DNA of 64,000 nt from Marinomonas posidonica_A (GCF_043643765.1 NZ_JBHZSP010000008.1:1-64000); one strand, 5' to 3'; positions 1 to 8,652 are shown, counted from the first letter of the stretch. The notes: a model not told the origin generated them from the sequence alone. Made by a program: numbers and translations.

Positions 1-455
1 ACTTCCTGATTAAACAAGTCGATCATTGGTGATAGATAAACCTTCTGATCGGCAACTTTAAACTCCGTTACGTCTGTCACCCACTTTTGATTAGGCTTAT
101 CAGCATAAAATACTCTGTTGAGTAAATTGGGCGCAGTTTTTCCAACTCGACCTCGGTAAGATTTATATCGCTTAGGTCGTACTGTGGATTTTAGCCCTTG
201 TGCAACCATAAGACGCTGAACACGCTTGTGGTTCACTTGGATGCCACTATTTCTTAAGGCGTAGGTCACTCTACGATATCCATAACGCCCTTTGTGGGCA
301 TGGAAGATATCGTAAATCTTCTCTTTCAGATCCCTTTCCGAATCAGCCATCTGCGCAGAAGCTCGATGATAGTAATAGACACTTCGAGCCAGTCCAGTGG
401 CTTTGAGGAGCAACTGTAACGGATATTTAGCCTTGAGCTCAGTAACGATCAGCGC
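1..455 (-). CDS. IS3-family transposase OrfB (integrase), partial
   Basis: The DDE transposase half of the element, reached by -1 frameshifting from OrfA and cut off by the window edge. Translating the minus strand from 455 gives ALIVTELKAKYPLQ, then an HTH_21-like region (YYYHRA, KGRYGYRRVTYALR, NHKRVQRLM) and the start of the integrase core (NQKWVTDVTEFKV). The D in WVTDVTEF is the first catalytic acidic residue of the DDE triad. The remaining acidic residues are beyond the window. No ATG start of its own is needed, because the protein is normally made as an OrfAB fusion. Confidence 0.88.
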
Positions 456-949
456 TTTTTCTTTGCTTGTTCCTGTTTGGCCTGAGCCAAGGCTTTCAAC
501 TTTTTTAGCACAGCATTTTCTGCACGCAGGTACTCAAGTTCTTCTCTTAGTTCTTTTTCCGTCATCTGTTCCGCTGGTTTAGATTCAGAAGATTGAGTTG
601 TCATGCGAGGCCTACCTTTTCTCTGTGGTTTAAGTCGAGCTATACCTTCGCAAGCATAGTGCTTTTGCCACTGGAATAGTATGCCTGGAGACGATAAATC
701 GAAGTAGGCACTTGTATAAGTTAAGGACCACTCATTTTCATGCATCGCTTTAAGCACTTTGAGCTTAAAGGATTGCGGATATGGCATCTGGCTATGCTGA
801 AAACTGTTTTCACCATGAACTCTATACACTTGAGACCAGTAACAAACTTGCCTCGACGTTACATCGAATTGGCGGGCAATGGCTCTTGAGCTTTGGTGTT
901 GAGATAGCTTGGCTAAAGACAGTTTAAATTCTCTGTGATATTTGGACAT
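449..949 (-). CDS. IS3-family transposase OrfA
   Basis: DNA-binding subunit of the element, 166 residues from the chosen ATG. The N-terminal half is a helix-turn-helix (SSRAIARQFDVTSRQVCYW) followed by a second HTH-like unit. The C-terminus is a leucine/charged coiled coil (EELEYLRAENAVLKKLKAL) as used for dimerisation in IS3/IS150 OrfA proteins. The reading frame opens earlier at a TTG (979). The ATG at 949 follows a GGGGG stretch at good spacing and begins MSKYHREFKLSL, typical of the family, so it was preferred. The last codons carry the frameshift site to OrfB. Confidence 0.85.
   Translation of the reverse strand: MSKYHREFKLSLAKLSQHQSSRAIARQFDVTSRQVCYWSQVYRVHGENSFQHSQMPYPQSFKLKVLKAMHENEWSLTYTSAYFDLSSPGILFQWQKHYACEGIARLKPQRKGRPRMTTQSSESKPAEQMTEKELREELEYLRAENAVLKKLKALAQAKQEQAKKKR
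453..462 (-). other. Probable programmed -1 frameshift site between OrfA and OrfB
   Basis: The minus strand reads AAG AAA AAG CGC TGA at the OrfA terminus. A one-base backward slip on the A-rich run yields GCG CTG ATC, which continues directly as OrfB. IS3 elements commonly use A_AAA_AAG. Here the first base is G (G_AAA_AAG), so efficiency may be lower. Family precedent plus exact frame continuity support the call. Confidence 0.7.
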
Positions 950-954
950 AAAAA

Positions 955-991
955 GACCCCCAGTAATTGGAATGTCCAACTATTGGGGGTC
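955..991 (-). repeat. Near-perfect inverted repeat at the IS end covering the orfA ribosome binding site
   Basis: Two 17-nt arms (955-971 and 975-991) pair with two mismatches around a 3-nt loop. The minus-strand GGGGG that precedes the orfA ATG lies in one arm. Transcripts entering from outside the element would fold this hairpin and hide the ribosome binding site. Transcripts starting inside the arm would not. Confidence 0.6.
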
Positions 992-1034
992 AGTTCATTT
1001 AGACGCTCTTTTTCGTTTCACTCATGACCACGAT

Positions 1035-1718
1035 TTACTGAGCAAGGAATTCACCACGAGTCTTGTCACTGCGCTTAAACAAACCACCTAATGCTGTGGT
1101 TTGAGTTGAAGAGCTAGCATCCATCACACCACGGGCTTTCACACAGTAATGCACTGCGCTGATGCTCACAGCTACGTTATCGGTTTCCAATAACGCTTGC
1201 AGGGTCACCAAAATTTGCTGGGTTAAGCGCTCTTGCACTTGTGGCCGCTGAGCGAAGAAACGCACAATGCGATTGATCTTCGACAAACCAATGATCTTAT
1301 TTTTAGGCAAATAAGCGACTTTTGCCATACCATCAATGGTGACAAAATGGTGCTCGCAAGTACTGGTAAAGCTGATGTCACTGACTTTCACCATTTCATC
1401 GACTTTCATCTTGTTTTCGATCACAGTAATTTTGGGGAATTGTGTGTAATCTAAACCCGAAAAAATCTCTTTAACGTACATTTTAGCAATACGATGAGGC
1501 GTCTCGGCCAAACTGTCGTCGGTTAAATCCAGACCCAGTGTACTGACCACATCTTCAAAGGCTGTTTTGATACGTTGGTATTTTTCTTCCGTAGTCAGAC
1601 CATTATCAATCATCGGGGTTTCTAACCCACTTTTGATTAAAGCGTCACGAACTTGCTTAGCCTCATCTGAAAGAAAAGCATGATTTACTGTCGAATTTTC
1701 CGCTATGTTAGCTTTCAT
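1035..1718 (-). CDS. folE: GTP cyclohydrolase I
   Basis: Converts GTP to 7,8-dihydroneopterin triphosphate plus formate, the entry step to tetrahydrofolate and tetrahydromonapterin, in the cytoplasm. Zinc ligands are visible as C121 and H124 in the CEHHF segment and C192 in HYCVKARG. The family core (SKINRIVRFFAQRPQVQERLT) is intact. At 227 residues it is normal for FolE1. It lies downstream of folM on the same strand with a 68-bp gap, so the pair may be cotranscribed for pterin synthesis. An IS3 element ends just after its stop codon. A FolE2-type enzyme is excluded by the motif set. Confidence 0.97.
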   Translation of the reverse strand: MKANIAENSTVNHAFLSDEAKQVRDALIKSGLETPMIDNGLTTEEKYQRIKTAFEDVVSTLGLDLTDDSLAETPHRIAKMYVKEIFSGLDYTQFPKITVIENKMKVDEMVKVSDISFTSTCEHHFVTIDGMAKVAYLPKNKIIGLSKINRIVRFFAQRPQVQERLTQQILVTLQALLETDNVAVSISAVHYCVKARGVMDASSSTQTTALGGLFKRSDKTRGEFLAQ

Positions 1719-1786
1719 ATCTTTGTCCTACGTTGCTGTCTCCTGCCTTTCGACTGGAGGCTGTGCTAAAAGAAGTCCCCATTTGG

Positions 1787-2509
1787 TTACACCAAATGTC
1801 TGCCTCCATCCAGAGACAAGGTCCGACCTGTCAAGTAGCCGCTTTCTAATACATACTTAACTGCGAGTACGCCTTCCTGCTCTCCCGGCTCCTTTTGTAA
1901 CAGTGACTTATTTAACGCTTTCTGTCGGTAGTCATCGTCGTCACTGTCATTAAACATCAATAATGATGGGGCAATGGCATTCACCTTAATCTGTGGTGAA
2001 TAACGTTTAGCAAAAGAGCAAGTTAAGTTTGCCAAACCGGCTTTACTGGCGGCATAAGCGATGTGTTTATCACTGCCCTTTTCGGCGACATAATCCGTCA
2101 TATGAATGATGTCGGCGACCCCATCGTCTTTAAAACCTGCACATAATAATCCTTCGAAGGCCAGATTTATACGATAAGGTGCAAATACGTGAACTTGCCA
2201 CATTTTTTCCATCAATAACGTTGTATCTGAGCAGTTTTTCTCCGCTTCCCATTCAGAGGCATTATGAATGATGCCTCCAAGAGCATCGTAATCATTCATC
2301 ACTTTCTCAATAAAGGCCTCAACACCGTCTGATGTGGAAAAGTCAGCCTGCAAACACTGAATCCCAGACGCCTCTATAGCATTAATTTCTTCGCGGTGTC
2401 GGCGGTACGTAATAATCACCTGATAACCTTGCTGGTGTAACGCTTGAGCACAGGCTAACCCAAGTCGCTGGCCACCTCCTGTAATAATGATGGGCGATTT
2501 TCGCATCAT
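1787..2509 (-). CDS. folM: Dihydromonapterin reductase (SDR family, FolM type)
   Basis: NADPH-dependent short-chain dehydrogenase that reduces dihydromonapterin (and weakly dihydrofolate). The Rossmann motif is near the N-terminus (TGGGQRLGLA, residues 10-19). The active site is seen in HMTDYVAEKGSDKHIAYAASK, with Tyr and Lys in the YxxxK arrangement. The segments HNASEW, APSLLMFND and LNKSLLQKEPGE are close to enterobacterial FolM and unlike generic SDRs. It is followed by folE, which fits a tetrahydromonapterin branch. Start is the first of two adjacent ATG codons, after AGGATG. Confidence 0.92.
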   Translation of the reverse strand: MMRKSPIIITGGGQRLGLACAQALHQQGYQVIITYRRHREEINAIEASGIQCLQADFSTSDGVEAFIEKVMNDYDALGGIIHNASEWEAEKNCSDTTLLMEKMWQVHVFAPYRINLAFEGLLCAGFKDDGVADIIHMTDYVAEKGSDKHIAYAASKAGLANLTCSFAKRYSPQIKVNAIAPSLLMFNDSDDDDYRQKALNKSLLQKEPGEQEGVLAVKYVLESGYLTGRTLSLDGGRHLV

Positions 2510-2858
2510 TTACATCCTATCCTTTTTAATGTTTCTGCAAGAATGACAAGCTTTTAAGTACGTAACAAGCCCGAATATGAAACAGCGGCTCACATTTTAG
2601 ACTCTGCCTAACGTTAGGGTGCGTACTTAAACATCGAGACCTTACATACGAGTGTAAACCAAATTCAGATCATTTTTGGCAAATTCCCAAACACCACTTG
2701 AATAAAAATTGAACTATCCTGTTCATTACTACTCAAAGATAGGCGTTTTAATGACTGAACAAACCGTTACCTAAAGAAGTGATGAACAAGCCCATTGGCG
2801 TCATTAGGCTTATTAGCCTCTTCTTTAACATTCACTCGACTGAAGAGAAGGAATTGTA
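2510..2858. promoter_or_regulatory. Divergent intergenic region with nested inverted repeats
   Basis: 349 bp separating folM from the rightward hydrolase gene. No ORF is credible. A perfect 12-bp palindrome CCTAACGTTAGG lies at 2607-2618. An inverted pair TTTAAGTACG (2553-2562) and CGTACTTAAA (2622-2631) flanks it. A small hairpin AGGCT-TATT-AGCCT is at 2806-2819, just before the hydrolase ribosome binding site. These may be operators for either gene. No regulator can be assigned. Confidence 0.45.
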
Positions 2859-3773
2859 ATGAATCAAGCAGCTGAAAAAACCACCCCGCAAGTCTCATCT
2901 ATTCCCCAAGAAGCGTTCGACTGGTATGACGAATACGCTCATGGCGACATCGACCGACGCACCTTCTTATCAAGACTAGGGACACTTGGCGTCACTGGCT
3001 TATCTTTGTCAGTCATCGCCAAATCGCTCACCCCAAACTACGCCTTAGCGGAACAAGTATCCTTTAACGACCCCGACCTTACGGCATCTTATTTGGAGTT
3101 TGAAAGCCCTAGTGGTCATGGCACTGGTCGAGGCTATTTAGTGTTACCAAAAGGTGTCAATGCGAGTGACAAAGCACCTGCAGTATTGGTTGCCCATGAA
3201 AACCGAGGATTGAACCCTTACATTAAAGATGTGGCGAGACGATTGGCAAAAGCAGGATTCATTGCCTTTGCACCAGATGCCTTATTTCCTCTTGGAGGAT
3301 ACCCTGGTAATGATGATGAAGGTCGTGCCATGCAGAAAACCCTTGATGGAGCGAAAATTGAAGAGGATTTCATGGCGGCCGCACGCTTACTAAAAAGTCA
3401 CGAGCTGAGTAACGGAAAAGTGGGCATGGTTGGCTTCTGTTTTGGTGGCTATCTAACCAATTCCTTGGCCGCCAATCTGCCTGATGTTATCGATGCCGGA
3501 GCGCCTTATTACGGTACGCCAGCTAAAGGCAATATTGATCAAATCAAAGCGCCACTTCAGCTTCATTTTGCTGAACTCGACAAACGCGTTAATGCCACTT
3601 GGCCCGCTTATGAAAATGCATTAAAGAGCAATCAAGTAACCTACACCGCCTTCACTTATGAAAAGGCCAATCATGGTTTTCATAATGACTCAACGGCGCG
3701 CTATCAAGAGAAAAATGCCGAATTAGCCTGGCAAAGAACCCTCGACTTCTTTAAGGCGACTTTGACCAGCTGA
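2859..3773 (+). CDS. Exported dienelactone hydrolase family protein
   Basis: Alpha/beta hydrolase of the dienelactone hydrolase family (304 aa). The triad is visible as C194 in GFCFGG, D241 in ELDKRV and H272 in NHGFHND. The N-terminus has DRRTFLSRLG followed by a hydrophobic stretch ending near YALA, a Tat-like signal (residues 31-64) implying export in a folded state. This subgroup resembles YghX/ClcD-like carboxymethylenebutenolidases, and the natural substrate is unknown. The ATG follows AGAGAAGGA. It is a single-gene unit between two leftward transcription units. Confidence 0.88.
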   Translation: MNQAAEKTTPQVSSIPQEAFDWYDEYAHGDIDRRTFLSRLGTLGVTGLSLSVIAKSLTPNYALAEQVSFNDPDLTASYLEFESPSGHGTGRGYLVLPKGVNASDKAPAVLVAHENRGLNPYIKDVARRLAKAGFIAFAPDALFPLGGYPGNDDEGRAMQKTLDGAKIEEDFMAAARLLKSHELSNGKVGMVGFCFGGYLTNSLAANLPDVIDAGAPYYGTPAKGNIDQIKAPLQLHFAELDKRVNATWPAYENALKSNQVTYTAFTYEKANHGFHNDSTARYQEKNAELAWQRTLDFFKATLTS

Positions 3774-3794
3774 TGAAGAAATACGTGCGGCAGT

Positions 3795-4895
3795 TTATAT
3801 TGTCGCACGTTTCATTGGACGAGACTTTACCGGTTTTGTCGGCGAGTTATCGTTAAAATTGATGTTTTTAAGATTAGGTACCTGTTGCCATAATTGATCA
3901 CATAAATCCGATAAACTGGAATCATCATTTATCTGCAACCAACTGACTACCGCCTTCGCGACATTGGGGTAACTGATCTGAACCACTCGACTGGTTTCAA
4001 GCCAATCTCGAATAGCCTCAGGGTTCAATTCCTGACAGGTTTTAGCAATGTCCAAATATTCTAATGCAATGGCATTGGAATGCTGTTCAATTTGCCCCTG
4101 CATTGGCTTGGCTAAAATACGACGTCCTAAATGGAGCGCCTCCGAATTCAGCTCAAACCCTGCGTTACACAACACCGACTCACATTCACTGAGGTTCTTC
4201 TGGAATTGGTCTCGGCTGAAGGGAAACACCTCAACATTACCATACACACCCGGCTCAATGTCTTTGCAATGCAGTCTAAAATGATAATCTGGAACGGCTT
4301 CTAACCAATCTAATACCGCTTCACTGTTCTCAAACGGTAGGTACACTAAAACTTGATTCGGTTGAGGATTATTAGGGGCATCATGGTTATGGATCAAAGG
4401 CGGTAAAATATCATGACCAAAGTGATGCCAATGGGCACCAAGCTGGGTTGCAGCAGGCGCAAAATTAGACATGATCCATTGCGCTATGCAGTTTTTCTTA
4501 TAGCGTGGAATATCATATTTAAACGCATACTGATGACCAAAGCCAACACAAGGCACATTCTGACGTTTAGCGGCCCACGCGACAATCGGTTCATAATCCG
4601 TAATTACCAGATCATAACCGCGAGTGTCTATCGTTTGAATATCACGATATAGTTTATAAAAATTCGCTTTACGAAAGGTTGCATATAAATCCAGTTTGCC
4701 ATTACGAGCAACAAAGCTTAACCCTTGAAAGGTTCGATAGTTACCAAACACTTCCATGTCAAAATACTCTTCTTCTGGGCGTCCAGAAAACACGAAATCC
4801 ACATGAATACCAGCGGAATTCATTTCTGCAGCCATGGCCCGAGCGCGAGTAATGTGACCGTTACCTGTGCCTTGAACACCATACAAAATTTTCAT
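3795..4895 (-). CDS. MJ1255/VC2487-type glycosyltransferase
   Basis: The mature start MKILYGVQGTGNGHITRA is the nucleotide-sugar-binding N-terminus of the MJ1255/VC2487 family of GT-B-like glycosyltransferases. The open frame extends 50 codons further upstream, but that part overlaps the PAP2 gene antisense to nothing conserved, so ATG 4895 was chosen. Other family-like segments are DFVFSGRPEEEYF, ITDYEPIVAWAAK and CNAGFELNSEALHLGRRILAKPMQGQ, the last resembling the donor-binding loop. 366 aa, cytoplasmic or membrane-peripheral. It overlaps the upstream PAP2 gene by ATGA, so the two are translationally coupled. Acceptor unknown, perhaps a lipid. Confidence 0.85.
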   Translation of the reverse strand: MKILYGVQGTGNGHITRARAMAAEMNSAGIHVDFVFSGRPEEEYFDMEVFGNYRTFQGLSFVARNGKLDLYATFRKANFYKLYRDIQTIDTRGYDLVITDYEPIVAWAAKRQNVPCVGFGHQYAFKYDIPRYKKNCIAQWIMSNFAPAATQLGAHWHHFGHDILPPLIHNHDAPNNPQPNQVLVYLPFENSEAVLDWLEAVPDYHFRLHCKDIEPGVYGNVEVFPFSRDQFQKNLSECESVLCNAGFELNSEALHLGRRILAKPMQGQIEQHSNAIALEYLDIAKTCQELNPEAIRDWLETSRVVQISYPNVAKAVVSWLQINDDSSLSDLCDQLWQQVPNLKNINFNDNSPTKPVKSRPMKRATI

Positions 4896-5407
4896 GCTAG
4901 CACTCCAATCATCGTGGCGGCACAGGCACTTCCTAATAAAGCACCAATCACAGTATCCGTTGGGAAATGTACCCCTAAAAAGATTCTCGACAAGCCCACA
5001 TTCATGGCCCAAAAATACAACATCATATTCAAACCGGGGAACCACTCACTTAAGCAGTAAGCCATGAAAAAGGCCCCGGAAGTATGGCCTGATGGAAAAG
5101 AAAATTGATCAGAAGGAATAATGAAACTATTAAAATTATCCAAGGCATCCGCTGGACGATTGCGTTTAAAACCACGCTTTAAAATCAGATATACAATTCG
5201 CTCAAGGATAAAACCAAGCACCATGATCATGACTAGAGTGTGGTAATCGGTAAACCACAAAATCATTGCCAGTGCAGCATACAATGGTCCATCCGCCGTA
5301 AAGGAAACAGCTCGTCCCATGCTAGTCAACTTTGCCCTATGTTTTCGAGCCATACACCAAGAGAAAGTCTGTACATCAAATGCATGAATATTCTGAAGTA
5401 TGTTCAT
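4892..5407 (-). CDS. PAP2-family membrane phosphatase
   Basis: Integral membrane acid phosphatase of the PAP2/lipid phosphatase type (171 aa). All three signature motifs are present: KRGFKRNRP (KX6RP), PSGHT, and SRIFLGVHFPTD (SRX5HX3D) carrying the nucleophilic His. Several hydrophobic segments surround them. Likely substrate is a lipid-linked (pyro)phosphate or phosphatidate. The 4-bp overlap with the glycosyltransferase gene suggests a joint role in lipid glycosylation or turnover, which is inference. Confidence 0.9.
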   Translation of the reverse strand: MNILQNIHAFDVQTFSWCMARKHRAKLTSMGRAVSFTADGPLYAALAMILWFTDYHTLVMIMVLGFILERIVYLILKRGFKRNRPADALDNFNSFIIPSDQFSFPSGHTSGAFFMAYCLSEWFPGLNMMLYFWAMNVGLSRIFLGVHFPTDTVIGALLGSACAATMIGVLA

Positions 5408-5545
5408 AGGTGTTCACCTCTCATTTCATCTTACCTTTAAAATAGAACAGTAAAATGTCAGTAAGGTGGCGTTTCGATGACAACTTGATGACAAGCCCAG
5501 TGGTACAGATGAGAGGCTTTAAGTGAGAAAGGCGCACAATGATTA

Positions 5546-5580
5546 AGCAAAAAAATACCCCGCTAAATAGCGGGGTATTT
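5546..5580 (-). terminator. Rho-independent terminator for the lipoprotein gene
   Basis: Perfect 12-bp stem (5553-5564 with 5569-5580) around AAAT. On the minus strand the stem AAATACCCCGCT is followed by a T run. It lies 28 bp beyond the lipoprotein stop codon. Confidence 0.9.
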
Positions 5581-5607
5581 TAATAACTTGACTTTAAAGT
5601 ATTGGGA

Positions 5608-6174
5608 TTACTTCATGTCATTTATTTTGTGGAACTTAGCAATCATTGCATCTGGACGAACTTTCTTGTTGCTGCTGTTTAGAGCGTATACAACGGTTTC
5701 GCCTTTAGGACCTGCACCGATCTCAGTGTAACGTAATGGTACTTCACCGACGACACGTGCTGTGTTCATCTCTTCTAAAGAACCGAACACATAAATGCGG
5801 CCTTCAGCACGCATTTCACCGTAGAAGTCCTCAGAAGCGACTAGTGAACCGTCATACATATCAACCGAAGCGATACCAGACATTTTCTTTTTGTCTTCGT
5901 TCGTTAGACCGAACACAATGGTTTCACCTTTAGGGCCAGCGCCAATGCGAACTTTACGGAAAGACGTCTCACCAACAGATAAGAAATCTTCATACACATC
6001 GCGGTCGTCAAAAATGTAAATACGACCTTCGTGATGCACTTCATACAAATCATTATTATTCATAGCGGATGCTTCTGCCATTGTATCAGCAGAACCTTTT
6101 TTCGCCATTTCACCGCCACAAGCCGTTAGAAGAGTGATTGCCATTAAACCGGTTGCGATTGGAATTAATTTCAT
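5608..6174 (-). CDS. Lipoprotein with an internal tandem domain repeat
   Basis: 188 aa from the ATG at 6174, which follows AGGAG at good spacing (the open frame begins 9 codons earlier). The signal peptide MKLIPIATGLMAITLLTAC ends in a lipobox (LTAC), so the protein should be lipidated and anchored to a membrane. Two homologous halves follow: GRIYIF...IGAGPKGETIVFGL (around residues 48-93) and GRIYVF...IGAGPKGETVVYAL (around 121-168). The function of this repeat is not known to me. It is a monocistronic unit with its own terminator. Confidence 0.75.
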   Translation of the reverse strand: MKLIPIATGLMAITLLTACGGEMAKKGSADTMAEASAMNNNDLYEVHHEGRIYIFDDRDVYEDFLSVGETSFRKVRIGAGPKGETIVFGLTNEDKKKMSGIASVDMYDGSLVASEDFYGEMRAEGRIYVFGSLEEMNTARVVGEVPLRYTEIGAGPKGETVVYALNSSNKKVRPDAMIAKFHKINDMK

Positions 6175-6280
6175 TGTTGTACTCCTAGGTTGAATTAACA
6201 CCTACCTTATAAGCACAAAATGACAAAAGCATGACAATTACATGACGATAAAGCGTCAATCGTCGCACAATAAGGAAAAC

Positions 6281-7237
6281 TCAAAGCCAGTTACTTAACA
6301 TGACACCAATCCCCAGCGACTGGGTTTGATGATTGTAGTCCAGCAATGATTGTCCATAGCCGTTGAAATACTGGATGTAACCACGTGTTTTACCCCATAA
6401 TGGAAAGTTGAAGCCCACTTGAATGGCACCACGATTGTCCGACATGTCTAAATTATTGCGAATCATCACATCGATGCTGTAATCGTCAATCACATGGATC
6501 ATGCTAAATTCACCATAGCCATAATAATCTTCAATATCAGGGTTATCGTCTACATCGGAACTTTCTGGAAAACGATACCAAGGTTTAATGGAAAATGCCG
6601 TATTTTCGGTTTCAAACAAAAAATCCACATAGAAACGGTTCCAAGAGCGGGACAAATCGCCTGATTGACCATTGGATTGATGATTCAGCCCGTAGGTTAT
6701 GTAACTGGGCTTAATGCCAAACCAAGCTTCTTTTGGCTTGACCACGATGAAGGCTTCCGGCTCATGATTGGTATCTCGAAATGGTGCCGAAATATGGCTG
6801 TTATAAGCTTGCCAATAGGCTTGCTGAGTATAAGCGAACCAAAGACTACTATTACGCCCGACGACACCATAAGCCACAGGAAATTTCACGCTTAATTGAA
6901 ACTTAAACTCCACACTCTGTAGGCTTTCAGAATCGCTTTTGTCCCCTAAAAAAGCTCGATCATTTGGATTTGAGGTATAGGCAATAGGTAAGAAGTAATT
7001 TGGTCGATGAGGTGTAATCACAAACGGATTATTCACCGTGGCACTCTCACGAATTTCCCGTTGTTGAAACAATCCATTTGCCTCTTTTGCTCGCTGGCTA
7101 ATAGATTCGGGGACTTCAGGCTCCTCGGCTTGAAAATAAGACTCACTTTCATGCTCGGTCTCGACTGACATTGACTCCGTCTCCTGAGCCATCAACATAC
7201 TTGGCAATAATGCCAGACAACACAATAACCGCTTCAT
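6281..7237 (-). CDS. pldA: Outer membrane phospholipase A
   Basis: Outer-membrane beta-barrel that hydrolyses phospholipids appearing in the outer leaflet; the family is a calcium-dependent dimer. The catalytic stretch HQSNGQSGDLSRSWNR carries the His and Ser of the OMPLA active site and the downstream Asn. Alternating hydrophobic strands end in an aromatic-rich C-terminus (VMLSNWL). A signal peptide (MKRLLCCLALLPSMLMAQ) and an acidic spacer precede the barrel. Length 318 aa is slightly above the enterobacterial size. Monocistronic, no terminator seen. Confidence 0.93.
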   Translation of the reverse strand: MKRLLCCLALLPSMLMAQETESMSVETEHESESYFQAEEPEVPESISQRAKEANGLFQQREIRESATVNNPFVITPHRPNYFLPIAYTSNPNDRAFLGDKSDSESLQSVEFKFQLSVKFPVAYGVVGRNSSLWFAYTQQAYWQAYNSHISAPFRDTNHEPEAFIVVKPKEAWFGIKPSYITYGLNHQSNGQSGDLSRSWNRFYVDFLFETENTAFSIKPWYRFPESSDVDDNPDIEDYYGYGEFSMIHVIDDYSIDVMIRNNLDMSDNRGAIQVGFNFPLWGKTRGYIQYFNGYGQSLLDYNHQTQSLGIGVMLSNWL

Positions 7238-7264
7238 TTTTTAAACCTATTTAATACTCATTCA

Positions 7265-7615
7265 TCAAGAAGACAATACAACCTTCTTGCTGTACGTCTC
7301 TCGGTCCATGTCACATACCTCGACGGTAAAGCTAACATCTTTTAATGAAAACTGTATTAAGGCATCCAACACTAATTGCGAAACATGTTGTTTTTGCGCT
7401 TCTGTTCGCCCAGATAACATCCGTAACGTCACATGAATAAACGCGTCTTCTTGCCCCGCTGTCAGAAAGCTTTTGTATGGCATGGCCCGTAACTTGATGT
7501 CTTCCTGAGTAAACAAGTTAGACCCTATGGTGGCATCTCGAACGGCTTCTAATAAATCCATTGGAGGTAATTCTTGAGCTAAATTCTGACTAAATTCGAC
7601 AATACAATGAGGCAT
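7265..7615 (-). CDS. 5-carboxymethyl-2-hydroxymuconate isomerase family protein
   Basis: Small tautomerase-superfamily enzyme (116 aa) of the HpaF/CHMI family. Members use the N-terminal proline, here Pro2 after Met, as general base. Characteristic segments are MPHCIVEFSQNL, LRAMPYKSF, FIHVTLRMLSGRT and FTVEVCDMDRETYSK. The open frame extends 62 codons upstream, but the ATG at 7615 follows AAGGAG and gives the family start. No other homoprotocatechuate genes are adjacent, so the physiological substrate is uncertain. Confidence 0.88.
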   Translation of the reverse strand: MPHCIVEFSQNLAQELPPMDLLEAVRDATIGSNLFTQEDIKLRAMPYKSFLTAGQEDAFIHVTLRMLSGRTEAQKQHVSQLVLDALIQFSLKDVSFTVEVCDMDRETYSKKVVLSS

Positions 7616-7716
7616 GCGTTTCTCCTTTTTAGATTTATTGGTTGCAAACAAAATGAAGACGTACGTTAAAAAAACTACGAATAAGGCAGAAAACAGCGGA
7701 CTTATTCGTACTTTCC

Positions 7717-8652
7717 TTAATAACCACGAGTCATGTCGACCGCTGTCGGTATTTGACCTGTCTCGTGATAATAATTGATATTTTTTGCCACCACCTGACA
7801 AGCACTCGTCATATGAGTTGGTGCTGAAATATGTGGCAACACGGTCACATTATGCCTTCCCCAATAATCATTATCACTGGCTAAAGGCTCTTGCTGAAAC
7901 ACATCTAACACGGCGTGCGATAGATGACCTTGATCAAGTTTTAACTTTAATGCTGAATCATCGACTATCGCGCCACGAGCAAAATTAATTAAGCTGGCAC
8001 CAGCAGGTAATAAGGATAAGGTCTGTTCATTTAATAAGGATTGTGTGGCCGCGGTTAAGGGTAATAAACAAACTAAAATGTCAGAAGATTCCAGCAATTG
8101 CTGCATACCTTGCTCACCGTGCAAACAGGTTACGCCGGAGATCTGTTTTGCTTGGCGACTCCAGCCCGATACACTAAAACCGTTTTCGACCAAGCGTAAC
8201 GCACTGGCTTTGCCTAACTCACCTAACCCAAGAATGCCAACACGTCGTTCAACCGCACGCACCATCAATCTAGGTTGCCAAGTCGCTTGCGCTTGCTGGC
8301 GAGCATAATATGGCATGTCTCGATGCAAAAACAATGTCCACGCCAATACAGCCTCAGACATAGTTTCAGCCAAATGAGGGTCAACTAATCGGACAATTTT
8401 AAAGCCAGCCTCAGGAAACGCCGCAACCATACGTTCAACTCCTGCCCATAAACTTTGCACCCACTTTAAATGTGGTAAGTCCGTAAGCTCATTCGGATCA
8501 GGGTTAGCCACAATAGCAAATTCACATGTGGATTTTTGCGTTTGGCTTAATTCAGAAAACAGCCCAAAAGAACGCTCTGGCATGTGTTTTGACAAACTGG
8601 CTAACCAAGCCTGCTGTTCCGCTACCGTCAAGGTCGACACCAAAGGAATCAT
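7717..8652 (-). CDS. D-2-hydroxyacid dehydrogenase (glyoxylate/hydroxypyruvate reductase A-like)
   Basis: NAD(P)H-dependent reductase of 2-oxoacids, 311 aa. The Rossmann motif is GILGLGELGKASA with a following SGWSR, suggesting NADPH preference as in GhrA. Catalytic residues appear as Arg in INFARGA, Glu in FQQEPL and His in PHISAPT. The N-terminal half carries LKWVQSLWAGVERM and DPHLAETMSEAVLAW, typical of this subfamily. The start codon overlaps the stop of the upstream VOC gene by 4 bp, so the two are translationally coupled. Confidence 0.9.
   Translation of the reverse strand: MIPLVSTLTVAEQQAWLASLSKHMPERSFGLFSELSQTQKSTCEFAIVANPDPNELTDLPHLKWVQSLWAGVERMVAAFPEAGFKIVRLVDPHLAETMSEAVLAWTLFLHRDMPYYARQQAQATWQPRLMVRAVERRVGILGLGELGKASALRLVENGFSVSGWSRQAKQISGVTCLHGEQGMQQLLESSDILVCLLPLTAATQSLLNEQTLSLLPAGASLINFARGAIVDDSALKLKLDQGHLSHAVLDVFQQEPLASDNDYWGRHNVTVLPHISAPTHMTSACQVVAKNINYYHETGQIPTAVDMTRGY

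Larger units (their letters stand above)
1..997 (-). mobile_element. IS3-family (IS150-like) insertion sequence, partial at window start
   Basis: The element contains an OrfA helix-turn-helix protein and the first part of an OrfB integrase in the -1 frame, the standard IS3 arrangement. The outer end lies near 997, where the minus strand begins TGAACTGACCCCC and continues into an IS150-like terminal sequence. The other end is outside the window, so neither the target duplication nor completeness can be judged. It sits 37 bp beyond the folE stop codon and so does not interrupt folE. Confidence 0.88.

Noticed and set aside
3795..5045. 416-residue version of the glycosyltransferase starting at 5045
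   Set aside because: The extra 50 residues overlap the PAP2 coding sequence out of frame, while ATG 4895 gives the conserved family start and an ATGA overlap.
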